This document shows positions 39,097 through 50,974 of a stretch of DNA of 64,000 bases, one piece after another. Every line of letters starts with the position of its first letter. Positions within the stretch are counted from its first letter, which is position 1. Made by a program: the position numbers and the translations under genes. Location of the stretch: the NCBI RefSeq assembly GCF_039523235.1, contig NZ_BAAAEX010000013.1; one strand, given 5' to 3'. The stretch comes from Castellaniella ginsengisoli. Lineage in GTDB: Bacteria; Pseudomonadota; Gammaproteobacteria; Burkholderiales; Burkholderiaceae_B. The notes under the pieces are model-generated. The model was not told the origin of the DNA, ran no database searches, and saw only the letters and a program-made list of their open reading frames with translations.

Positions 39097-39208
39097 CAGG
39101 CAAGCCGATCATTATAGCGTGATTCATCCAGGTGCCTCGGGCGGCCACGGGGCATTCCAGTTTCCGCTAAAATACCCCGTTTACTGTCAATCATTCAATA
39201 GGTCCCGA

Positions 39209-40519
39209 ATGCAGCCCGTGGTTGAAAAATTGTCCGGCCTGGAGCGCCGCGTTGATCTGACCGTCTCGGTCGCCGACATCGAAAAGGAAGTCCAGGCACA
39301 GCTCAAGCGCATCGCCCGCACGGCGAAGGTGCAGGGCTTTCGTCCCGGCAAGGCGCCCCTGTCTGTCATCGAACGCAGCCATGGCCCGTCGGTCCGCTAT
39401 GACGTGATCAACACCCAGATCGGCAAGTCCCTGGACAAGGTGATCGAGGACGCCAACCTGCGCGTGGCCGGCTCTCCCAGCCTGGAGCCCAAGGTCGAGG
39501 AAGGCGAGGAAGGCGTGATGGCGTTTTCCGCGACGTTCGAAGTCTATCCCGAGATTGAACTTCCGGACCTGTCCACCTTGAAGATCACCCGCAACACCAT
39601 CGAAGTGGGCGAGGCCGAGGTGCAGCAGACCATCGATATCCTGCGCCGCCAGCGTACGATCTTCAAGCCCGCCGCCGAGCGCGCCGCCCAGAGCGGCGAC
39701 CGCGTCACCCTGGATTTCGCCGGCACCATCGACGGCGTGGCCTTCGAGGGCGGCACTGCCCAGGACTTCCCCTTCGTGCTGGGCCAGGGCCGCATGCTGC
39801 CCGAGTTCGAGGCCGCCGCCACCGGCTTGAAGGCCGGTGAGACCAAGGTCTTCCCGCTGGCATTCCCCGAAGACTACGGCAGCCCCGCCGTGGCCGGCAA
39901 GCAGGCTGAGTTCACGATTACCGTGAAGGAAGTCGCCGAGCCCGAGCTGCCCGAGGTCGATGCCGACTTTGCCCGCGCCCTGGGCCAGGCCGAAGGCGAC
40001 GTCGCTGCCCTGCTGGCCGATGTGCGCGCCAATGTCGAGCGCGAGGCGCAGGCTCGTGCCAAGAATCGCACCAAGGCCAGCGTGATGGACGCTCTGGCGG
40101 GCGCCTGCACCTTCGACCTGCCCAAGGCGCTGGTGGACAACGAAATCGCCAACCGCACGGCGGCTGCGCGCGAAGAACTGAAACAGCGCGGCCTGCCCAA
40201 CGCGGACAGCATCCCCATCCCCGAGGATACTTTCCGCGCCGAGGCCGAACGCCGCGTGCGTCTGGGCTTGCTGGTGGCCGAGCTCGTCAAGTCCGCCGAC
40301 CTCAAGGCCAAGCCCGAGCAGGTCCGTGCCCGCATCGAGGAATTCGCCAAGAGCTACGAGCAGCCCGCCCAGGTGGTGGCCTATTATCTGTCCGACCGCC
40401 AGCGCCGCGCCGAGATCGAGTCGCTGGTCCTGGAAGACAACCTCGTCGAGCATGTCCTGGCCAGCGCCCAGGTCACCGACGAAGCTGTGGATTTCGATAC
40501 TTTGATGGGTGCCCGCTAA
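39209..40519 (+). CDS. tig: Trigger factor
   Basis: This ribosome-bound chaperone and peptidyl-prolyl isomerase has 436 residues. The N-terminal ribosome-docking domain has the signature GFRPGKAP near residue 44. The FKBP-like PPIase domain starts about 160 (GDRVTLDFAGTIDGVAFEGG). A helical C-terminal chaperone domain follows. The start MQPVVEKLSGLERRV is the conserved one. The frame is open further left only because it crosses the tRNA complement. It is followed without a gap by clpP. Confidence 0.96.
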   Translation: MQPVVEKLSGLERRVDLTVSVADIEKEVQAQLKRIARTAKVQGFRPGKAPLSVIERSHGPSVRYDVINTQIGKSLDKVIEDANLRVAGSPSLEPKVEEGEEGVMAFSATFEVYPEIELPDLSTLKITRNTIEVGEAEVQQTIDILRRQRTIFKPAAERAAQSGDRVTLDFAGTIDGVAFEGGTAQDFPFVLGQGRMLPEFEAAATGLKAGETKVFPLAFPEDYGSPAVAGKQAEFTITVKEVAEPELPEVDADFARALGQAEGDVAALLADVRANVEREAQARAKNRTKASVMDALAGACTFDLPKALVDNEIANRTAAAREELKQRGLPNADSIPIPEDTFRAEAERRVRLGLLVAELVKSADLKAKPEQVRARIEEFAKSYEQPAQVVAYYLSDRQRRAEIESLVLEDNLVEHVLASAQVTDEAVDFDTLMGAR

Positions 40520-41179
40520 ATGTCCAGGTTCACCGATTTCTACGCGTCGATGTACGGCGGGGACTCGGTCGTCCCCACCGGTCTGGGCTACGTGCCCATC
40601 GTGATCGAGCAGTCCGGCCGCGGCGAGCGGTCCTACGACATCTATTCGCGCCTGCTGCGCGAGCGGGTGATCTTCTTCGTGGGGCCCGTCAACGATCAGT
40701 CCGCCAATCTGGTCGTGGCGCAATTGCTGTTCCTGGAATCGGAGAACCCTGACAAGGATATCTCGCTGTACATCAATTCCCCGGGCGGTTCGGTATACGC
40801 CGGGATGGCGATCTTCGACACCATGCAGTTCGTCAAGCCCGAGGTCTCCACGCTGTGCACCGGCCTGGCTGCCAGCATGGGCGCGTTCCTGCTGGCCGCC
40901 GGCGCCAAGGGCAAGCGCTATGCATTGCCCAATTCGCGCATCATGATCCACCAACCCTCGGGCGGCGCCCAGGGCCAGGCTTCGGACATCCAGATCCAGG
41001 CCAGGGAAATCCTCAGCCTGCGCGAGCGCCTGAACAACATCCTGGCCGAACGCACCGGTCAGGACATCGAACGCATCGCCGTGGATACCGAACGCGACAA
41101 CTTCATGTCCGCCGACGATGCGCGCGAATACGGACTGATCGACAAGGTATTGGTTTCGCGTATCGACGAAGCCAAGTGA
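40520..41179 (+). CDS. clpP: ATP-dependent Clp protease proteolytic subunit
   Basis: This serine protease has 219 residues and forms tetradecameric barrels with ClpX or ClpA. The nucleophile Ser lies in GLAASMGAFLL, His in IMIHQPSGG, and Asp in the DTERDNFMSADDAREYGLID region. The Gly-rich handle is YINSPGGSVYAGMAIFDT. Its ATG immediately follows the tig stop codon (TAA ATG), and clpX begins 11 bases after its end, giving a tight tig-clpP-clpX operon. Confidence 0.97.
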   Translation: MSRFTDFYASMYGGDSVVPTGLGYVPIVIEQSGRGERSYDIYSRLLRERVIFFVGPVNDQSANLVVAQLLFLESENPDKDISLYINSPGGSVYAGMAIFDTMQFVKPEVSTLCTGLAASMGAFLLAAGAKGKRYALPNSRIMIHQPSGGAQGQASDIQIQAREILSLRERLNNILAERTGQDIERIAVDTERDNFMSADDAREYGLIDKVLVSRIDEAK

Positions 41180-41189
41180 TTGGATAGCC

Positions 41190-42482
41190 ATGACCGAGAA
41201 AAAGGGTTCCAGCGAGGACAAGGCGTTGCATTGCTCCTTCTGCAACAAAAGTCAGCACGAGGTCCACAAGCTCATCGCCGGGCCTTCCGTCTTCATCTGC
41301 GATGAATGCATCGGCCTGTGCAACGACATCATTCGCGAAGAGTCCCAGGACGCGGCGCGGGCCGCCGTGCGCAAAGAGCTGCCCACGCCGGAGGAAATCA
41401 AGTCTTTTCTGGACGGCTATGTCATTGGCCAGGAAACGCCCAAGCGCAACCTGGCGGTGGCGGTCTACAACCACTACAAGCGCATCCGCTACCAGGACGC
41501 CAAGGACGGTGACGTCGAACTGTCCAAGAGCAATATCCTGCTGATCGGGCCGACCGGCTCGGGCAAGACCCTGTTGGCGCAGACTTTGGCGCGCATGCTG
41601 GACGTGCCCTTCGTGATGGCTGACGCCACCACCCTGACGGAAGCCGGCTATGTCGGCGAAGATGTCGAGAACATCATCCAGAAGCTGCTGCAGAACTGCA
41701 ACTACGAGGTCGACAAGGCCCAGCGCGCCATTGTCTACATCGACGAGATCGACAAGATTTCGCGCAAGTCCGACAACCCGTCCATTACCCGCGACGTCTC
41801 GGGCGAGGGCGTGCAGCAGGCCTTGCTCAAGCTCATCGAAGGCACGGTCGCCTCGGTGCCGCCGCAAGGCGGGCGCAAGCATCCCAACCAGGATTTCGTC
41901 CAGGTCGACACCACCAACATCCTGTTCATCGTGGGCGGCGCCTTCGACGGGCTGGAGAAGATCATCCGCGATCGCAGCGAGCGCTCCGGCATCGGTTTTG
42001 CCGCCACGGTGCGCGCGCGCTCCGAGCGGGGCGTGGGCGAACTGTTCGCCGAGGTCGAGCCCGAGGATCTGATCAAGTTCGGTCTGATTCCTGAGCTGGT
42101 CGGCCGCCTGCCGGTAGTCGCCACGCTCGAAGAGCTCACCGAGGATACGCTGGTGCGCATCCTCACCGAGCCGCGCAACGCCGTGGTCAAGCAGTTCCAG
42201 AAACTCTTCGAGATGGAAGACGTCGAACTCGACGTCACGCCCGAAGCGCTCACGGCGATCGCCCGCAGGGCGATCAAGCGCCGCACCGGCGCCCGCGGCC
42301 TGCGTTCCATCATGGAACAGGCGCTGCTGGGAACCATGTACGAACTGCCTTCGCGCCGGGACATCAACCGTGTGATCCTCGAAAAGGACGCGGTCGAAGG
42401 GCGGGATACGCCGACGCTGGTCAAGGGGCCCCGGCCCGACCGCCAGGCCGAAGAAAAGCCCCTGCGCTCCGCGGCCGCCTGA
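41190..42482 (+). CDS. clpX: ATP-dependent Clp protease ATPase subunit ClpX
   Basis: This AAA+ unfoldase has 430 residues. The N-terminal zinc-binding domain has CSFCNKSQHEVHKLI and CDECIGLC. Walker A is GPTGSGKTLLAQTLA and Walker B is IVYIDEIDKI. The ClpP-docking IGF loop is intact in ERSGIGFAAT. Sensor and arginine-finger regions follow (ELVGRLPVVATL). Length is normal, and a terminator lies 143 bases downstream. Confidence 0.97.
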   Translation: MTEKKGSSEDKALHCSFCNKSQHEVHKLIAGPSVFICDECIGLCNDIIREESQDAARAAVRKELPTPEEIKSFLDGYVIGQETPKRNLAVAVYNHYKRIRYQDAKDGDVELSKSNILLIGPTGSGKTLLAQTLARMLDVPFVMADATTLTEAGYVGEDVENIIQKLLQNCNYEVDKAQRAIVYIDEIDKISRKSDNPSITRDVSGEGVQQALLKLIEGTVASVPPQGGRKHPNQDFVQVDTTNILFIVGGAFDGLEKIIRDRSERSGIGFAATVRARSERGVGELFAEVEPEDLIKFGLIPELVGRLPVVATLEELTEDTLVRILTEPRNAVVKQFQKLFEMEDVELDVTPEALTAIARRAIKRRTGARGLRSIMEQALLGTMYELPSRRDINRVILEKDAVEGRDTPTLVKGPRPDRQAEEKPLRSAAA

Positions 42483-42576
42483 ACGCGCGCATCCCGCGCC
42501 GCCCCGTCCAGCGGACGGGAATACCCAGGGTTCCCTGGCCTTCCGGTTCCCGTATACTTGGGGTGTGCCGCCGGCT

Positions 42577-42604
42577 CTTGAAAAGCGTCCGTCCGGCACC
42601 ATAT
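42577..42604 (+). promoter_or_regulatory. Sigma-32 (heat-shock) type promoter upstream of lon
   Basis: CTTGAAA (42577-42583) is followed after 13 bases by CACCATAT (42597-42604). This is close to the RpoH consensus CTTGAAA / CCCCATNT, with a single mismatch in the -10 core and standard spacing. Transcription would start near 42611, upstream of the hairpin at 42625-42650 and 70 bases before lon. Confidence 0.65.
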
Positions 42605-42624
42605 TCATCAGCAGGCACTATACG

Positions 42625-42650
42625 AAAAAGGAAGCCCGCGCTTCCTTTTT
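42625..42650 (+). terminator. Strong terminator-like hairpin between clpX and lon
   Basis: A perfect 11-bp stem (AAAAAGGAAGC / GCTTCCTTTTT) with a CCGC loop ends in T5. It suits termination after clpX, yet it lies downstream of the candidate heat-shock promoter for lon and would sit in that transcript's leader. Confidence 0.8.
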
Positions 42651-42681
42651 CTTTCAGATTCAATAGTTTGAGGAATCAACC

Positions 42682-45141
<2,460 letters not shown>

Positions 45142-45164
45142 CCTTTCACCGGCCTTTCCGGCGG

Positions 45165-45202
45165 GAGCCTGTGTTCGCGAGAACGCAGGCTCTTGTTTTT
45201 TT
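45165..45202 (+). terminator. Terminator of lon
   Basis: GAGCCTG / CAGGCTC forms the outer stem, GTTC / GAAC an inner helix around GCGA, then TTGTTTTTTT. This is a strong intrinsic terminator 24 bases after the lon stop. Confidence 0.88.
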
Positions 45203-45283
45203 GGCGGAAAGGCGCTGCCGCGCCCCGGCGGGGAGCAAAAAGGGAAGCGCTTGCCTAGGCGGTGCTTTGCATCCGGCCCGGGA

Positions 45284-46003
45284 TCAATGCAGCGCGGTGG
45301 TGCGGATCAGGCCGACGGCGATGCCTTCGATGGCGAAATCATCGCCCGGCCCGACATCGATGGGCTGGAAATCGGGGTTTTCGGGCAGCAGGCGGATACG
45401 GCGGCCCTGATGATCCAGGCGTTTGACCGTGACGTCGTCGCCCAGCCGGGCGACGACGATCTGGCCGTGCCTGGCCTGGGGCGTGCTGCGCACGGCCAGC
45501 AAATCGCCGTCCAGGATGCCGGCGTCGCGCATGCTGCTGCCGCGTACGCGCAGCAGGTAATCCGGAGCGGACTCGAACAGGTGCGCGGCCAGGGGGATTT
45601 CACGCTCGACGTGCTCGGCCGCCAGGACCGGGCTGCCGGCGGCGACGCGCCCCACCAGGGGCACCAGGCGGCTATCGGCTGGCGTCAGCCAGGATGGGGC
45701 GCCGGGCAGGGGGCCGGGCGTGTGGGCCGGCGGGCCGCCGGCGGGGGCTGCGGGCAGGCTGGCGGAGCCGGTGTCCGTCGCCTGGGCCTGCCCGGTGAGC
45801 TGGATGCCGCGCGAGGTGGCGGCCGACAGGCGGATGTAGCCTTTGCGCTCGAGGGCGCGGAGGTGGTCTTCGGCGGCATTGGCCGAGCGAAAGCCCAGTT
45901 CGCGGGCGATTTCGGCCCGGGTGGGCGGACGGCCCGTCTGCTGGATGGCCAGCCGGATGAGATCCAGGATCTGGGACTGTCGGGCGGTGAGTTTCAGGGC
46001 CAT
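45284..46003 (-). CDS. lexA: SOS regulon repressor LexA
   Basis: This dimeric repressor of DNA-damage genes cleaves itself with RecA help. The N-terminal winged helix (about 1-70) starts MALKLTARQSQILDLIRLAI and has RAEIARELGFRSANAAEDHL. The self-cleavage Ala-Gly is in RVAAGSPVLA near residue 117, after an unusually long Ala/Gly/Pro-rich linker (TDTGSASLPAAPAGGPPAHT). Catalytic Ser is in VRGSSMRDAGI and Lys in VTVKRLDHQG. At 239 residues it is longer than the 202 of E. coli because of the linker. A LexA box overlaps its own promoter region. Confidence 0.95.
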   Translation of the reverse strand: MALKLTARQSQILDLIRLAIQQTGRPPTRAEIARELGFRSANAAEDHLRALERKGYIRLSAATSRGIQLTGQAQATDTGSASLPAAPAGGPPAHTPGPLPGAPSWLTPADSRLVPLVGRVAAGSPVLAAEHVEREIPLAAHLFESAPDYLLRVRGSSMRDAGILDGDLLAVRSTPQARHGQIVVARLGDDVTVKRLDHQGRRIRLLPENPDFQPIDVGPGDDFAIEGIAVGLIRTTALH

Positions 46004-46010
46004 GTCGCGC

Positions 46011-46030
46011 TACTGGATGGAAACACAGCC
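46011..46030 (-). promoter_or_regulatory. LexA (SOS) box before lexA
   Basis: On the minus strand the 20-mer reads GGCTGTGTTTCCATCCAGTA, ending eight bases before the ATG. It keeps the CTGT half and a CAGTA half at the right distance from the betaproteobacterial/E. coli box (CTGT-N8-ACAG), with one core mismatch. It indicates autoregulation. Confidence 0.7.
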
Positions 46031-46085
46031 TGTATTGTGACGGAAGGGCGCGCACGGCGCAAGCGTGAGCCGCTGGCGGAAAGGC

Positions 46086-46112
46086 CGACGGAGCCTTTTG
46101 GAGGCTCCGTCG
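46086..46112 (-). terminator. Terminator-like hairpin downstream of tyrB
   Basis: CGACGGAGCC / GGCTCCGTCG forms a 10-bp stem around a 7-base loop 38 bases past the tyrB stop. The T-run is short (CCTTTCC on the minus strand). It separates tyrB from the lexA promoter. Confidence 0.6.
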
Positions 46113-46149
46113 TGTTCCGATCAGCCCGGCCGCGGGGCAGGGGGGATGG

Positions 46150-47355
46150 TCAGGCCTTGATCACGCTGGCCACGGATTGGGCGACGTAATCGATGTTGCC
46201 GCTGTTCAGCGCGGCCACGCAGATGCGCCCGCTGCCCACGGCGTAGATGCCGAAGTCTTCGCGCAGGCGATCGACCTGGGCCTTGGTCAGCCCCGAGTAC
46301 GAGAACATGCCGCGCTGGGCCTTGACGAAGCTGAAGTCCTGGTCCACGCCCTGGGCCTGGATCTTCTCGACCAGTTGATGGCGCATGGTGCGAATGCGGT
46401 CGCGCATGCCGGCCAGCTCTTCGGCCCATTGGGCATACAGCTCGGGCGTGTTGAGCACGGTCGAGACCAGCGCGCCGCCATGGGTGGGCGGATTGGAATA
46501 GTTGGTGCGGATGACGCGCTTGAGCTGGCTGAGCACACGGGTGCTTTCTTCGTCGCCGCCGGTCACCAGCGTCAGGGCGCCGACGCGTTCGCCGTACAGC
46601 GAGAAGGATTTGGAGAACGAAGAGCTGATGAACATGGTCACGCCCAGTTCGGCGAACAGGCGCACCACGGCGGCGTCCTCTTCGATGCCATCGCCAAAGC
46701 CCTGGTAGGCGATGTCCAGGAAGGGCACCAGTTGCCCCGCCTGCAGCGTGCGGGCGATTTCCTGCCATTGCTCCAAAGAGGGATCCACGCCGGTGGGATT
46801 ATGGCAGCAGGCGTGCAGCACCACGATGGTGCCGGCGGGCAAGGCGCGCAGCGAGGCCAGCATGCCGTCGAAGTTCAGGCCGTGCGTGGCGGCGTCGTAG
46901 TAGTCGTAGCCGACGACCGGGAAGCCGGCGGCGGAGAACAAGGCCTGGTGGTTGGCCCAGCTCGGATTGCTGATGGCGACCTGGGCGCCGGGCAGGATTT
47001 GCTTGAGGAAATCGGCGCCGACCTTCAGTGCGCCGGTGCCGCCCAGGGTCTGCACCGTGAGGGAGCGGTGTTCGGAGATCAGCGGCGAGCCGGCGCCCAA
47101 CAGCAGGGTGCGCGCGCCGTCGTTGTAGCCCGGGATGCCGTCGATCGGCAGGTAGTTGCGCGGCGCGGCTTCTTCGAACAGACGGGCTTCGGCCTGACGG
47201 ACGGCTTTCAGCAGGGGAATGCGGCCGGCGTCGTCGTAGTAGACACCGACGCCGAGGTTGACCTTGGTGGACCGGGAATCAGCCTTGAATTGTTCGTTCA
47301 GGCCCAGGATGGGATCGCGGGGAGCGAGTTCGACGGAAGCGAAGATGGAGGACAT
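46150..47355 (-). CDS. tyrB: Aromatic amino acid / aspartate aminotransferase
   Basis: This PLP-dependent class I aminotransferase has 401 residues and carries out the last step of tyrosine and phenylalanine synthesis, with aspartate activity likely. The PLP Lys is in SSSFSKSFSLYGERVGAL near residue 250. Also seen are the HNPTG motif in ACCHNPTGVDPS, the DIAYQGFG cofactor segment, and substrate Arg in the C-terminal GSGRICVAALN. Length and order match TyrB/AspC. It is divergent from uvrB. Confidence 0.92.
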   Translation of the reverse strand: MSSIFASVELAPRDPILGLNEQFKADSRSTKVNLGVGVYYDDAGRIPLLKAVRQAEARLFEEAAPRNYLPIDGIPGYNDGARTLLLGAGSPLISEHRSLTVQTLGGTGALKVGADFLKQILPGAQVAISNPSWANHQALFSAAGFPVVGYDYYDAATHGLNFDGMLASLRALPAGTIVVLHACCHNPTGVDPSLEQWQEIARTLQAGQLVPFLDIAYQGFGDGIEEDAAVVRLFAELGVTMFISSSFSKSFSLYGERVGALTLVTGGDEESTRVLSQLKRVIRTNYSNPPTHGGALVSTVLNTPELYAQWAEELAGMRDRIRTMRHQLVEKIQAQGVDQDFSFVKAQRGMFSYSGLTKAQVDRLREDFGIYAVGSGRICVAALNSGNIDYVAQSVASVIKA

Positions 47356-47533
47356 GAGATACCGTAGGGACAGGGAAAAGGGGGAGGAGATCCCGTAAAC
47401 CGGTCCGCCCGTCCCGCCGGCCGTCCCGGCAAGGGGCGCGTCGGACGTGGGGACTTGGTTTTAGAGATCCCTTGGTCGCGAAGGCCAACGATGAGATAAT
47501 AAGGGGTTTACCCGAATAGTGTCTAGGCGAACC

Positions 47534-49585
<2,052 letters not shown>

Positions 49586-49710
49586 ATCCGGGGCGGCGCC
49601 GGATCTGTTGCGGCGCGCCGTTGGAAGTGCTTCATACGTCAGGTTTTTTTGTGGTTTTCCACAGAAAATACTTGCCAATTTCCGGGTTTTCCCGCACACT
49701 TTCACCTATC

Positions 49711-50199
49711 ATGCATAAGGTACTTTTCGTCTGTACGGGCAATATTTGCCGCTCTCCCACCGCCCAGGGTGTATTCCAGCATCTTGTCGACGAGGCCGGC
49801 CTGTCCGACGCGATCCTCGTTGATTCCGCCGCGACCCATCATTTCCATGTGGGCGAAGCCCCGGACGCGCGCGCCCAGACCGCCGCGCGCAAGCGCGGCT
49901 ACGATCTGTCGGCGCTGGTGGCCCGGCAGATTCGCGCCGACGACTTCCGCGACGCCGACCTGATCCTGGCCATGGATTGGGAAAACCTGTCCGCATTGCA
50001 GCAGCAATGCCCCAAGGTCTATCAGCACAAGCTCATGCTGCTGATGCGGTTTTCCAATGAATTCGAGGAAGCCACGGTGCCCGATCCGTATTACGGCGGC
50101 CCGGAAGGCTTCAACAAGGTTCTGGATTACATCGAAGACTCCTGCCAGGGCGTCCTCGAACTGGTGCGCAAGCGCGCATTGCAGTACCAGGCGGCCTGA
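49711..50199 (+). CDS. Low-molecular-weight protein tyrosine phosphatase
   Basis: This is a phosphatase of 162 residues. The P-loop CTGNICRSP at residues 9-17 carries the nucleophilic Cys and Arg (CX5R). The general-acid Asp lies in VPDPYYGGPEGF. The start at MHKVLFVCTGN is the family start, and the frame open further left lacks support. It is followed by a strong terminator and then iscR. Its substrate in this organism is unknown. Homologues act on tyrosine kinases of polysaccharide export or as arsenate-reductase relatives. Confidence 0.93.
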   Translation: MHKVLFVCTGNICRSPTAQGVFQHLVDEAGLSDAILVDSAATHHFHVGEAPDARAQTAARKRGYDLSALVARQIRADDFRDADLILAMDWENLSALQQQCPKVYQHKLMLLMRFSNEFEEATVPDPYYGGPEGFNKVLDYIEDSCQGVLELVRKRALQYQAA

Positions 50200-50220
50200 C
50201 CGATTCTTTGCCGTTTCCTG

Positions 50221-50251
50221 CCGAGGGCGCCTGTGGGCGCCCTCGGTTTTT
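50221..50251 (+). terminator. Terminator after the tyrosine phosphatase gene
   Basis: CCGAGGGCGCC / GGCGCCCTCGG is a perfect 11-bp stem with TGTG loop and T5. It isolates the isc operon from upstream transcription. Confidence 0.9.
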
Positions 50252-50341
50252 CGCCCGCGCATGGGTGGATCCAGGGGTGATGCCCCTGGACCACAGTCGG
50301 AATTGACAAGCATCAAGTTTTGCCAATGTTCCCGGGCTAAA

Positions 50342-50361
50342 ACCGAGTATTTTACTCAGGT
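50342..50361. promoter_or_regulatory. IscR type 1 binding site, distal copy
   Basis: ACCGAGTATTTTACTCAGGT has the arms ACCGAGT / ACTCAGGT around five T/A bases, fitting the [2Fe-2S]-IscR site of E. coli. It lies 76 bases before the iscR ATG. Confidence 0.72.
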
Positions 50362-50371
50362 AAAAGGGTAC

Positions 50372-50394
50372 ACTTGACTCAAATAGTCGGGTAT
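50372..50394. promoter_or_regulatory. IscR type 1 binding site, proximal copy
   Basis: ACTTGACT-CAAAT-AGTCGGGT followed by AT is an almost perfect IscR dyad. It embeds TTGACT, a -35-like hexamer, as in the E. coli iscR promoter. This predicts repression by cluster-loaded IscR. Confidence 0.8.
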
Positions 50395-50437
50395 CCGACG
50401 TACCCGGAAATTCTCCGCACCCACAGAGGACTTCACC

Positions 50438-50959
50438 ATGCGTTTGACGACCAAGGGACGTTTCGCCGTCACAGCAATGATCGACCTGGCCATGCGCCAC
50501 CACAGCGGCCCGGTCACGCTGGCCGCGATCAGCTCGCGCCAGAACATTTCTCTGTCCTACCTGGAGCAGTTGTTCGGCAAGCTGCGCCGGCACGAACTGG
50601 TCGACAGCGTGCGGGGGCCGGGAGGCGGTTACATGCTGGCCCGGCATGCCCGCGATATTTCCGTGGCCGACATGATCTTCGCTGTGGACGAGCCTCTGGA
50701 CGCCACCAGCTGTGGCGGCAAGGAAAATTGCGACATCGGCCGCAACGGCCACAGCGGCAAATGCATGACCCACGACCTGTGGGCGACGTTGAGTCGTAAA
50801 ATGCTGGAATACCTGGACTCGGTCTCGCTGCAGGATCTGGTCGATCAGCAGCGTTTGCGCGAATGGCAGGAATCCGGCCATATGCGCAACGGCCGCCCGA
50901 CGATCCCGATCACGCCGGTCGCGGCCGGCACCCCGGTCCAGGAGCCCGTATCGGCCTGA
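50438..50959 (+). CDS. iscR: Fe-S cluster regulator IscR
   Basis: This Rrf2-family repressor senses Fe-S status (173 residues). The N-terminal helix-turn-helix reads MRLTTKGRFAVTAMIDLAM and SLSYLEQLFGKLRRHELVDS. The cluster ligands are in CGGKENC, then C and H in CMTHDLW. Ten residues (DIGRNGHSGK) separate the second and third Cys, where E. coli IscR has five, so the ligand loop is longer. Two IscR sites lie upstream, so autorepression is expected. It is the first gene of a four-gene isc operon. Confidence 0.95.
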   Translation: MRLTTKGRFAVTAMIDLAMRHHSGPVTLAAISSRQNISLSYLEQLFGKLRRHELVDSVRGPGGGYMLARHARDISVADMIFAVDEPLDATSCGGKENCDIGRNGHSGKCMTHDLWATLSRKMLEYLDSVSLQDLVDQQRLREWQESGHMRNGRPTIPITPVAAGTPVQEPVSA

Positions 50960-50974
50960 TTTCCCGGAGTTTCA

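Noticed and set aside
38969..39208. N-terminal extension of trigger factor
   Set aside because: The open frame crosses the complement of tRNA-Leu. The conserved trigger factor start MQPVVEKL is at 39209.
47356..47533. LexA box before uvrB
   Set aside because: uvrB is SOS-controlled in many bacteria, but no CTGT-N8-ACAG-like sequence was found here by eye.
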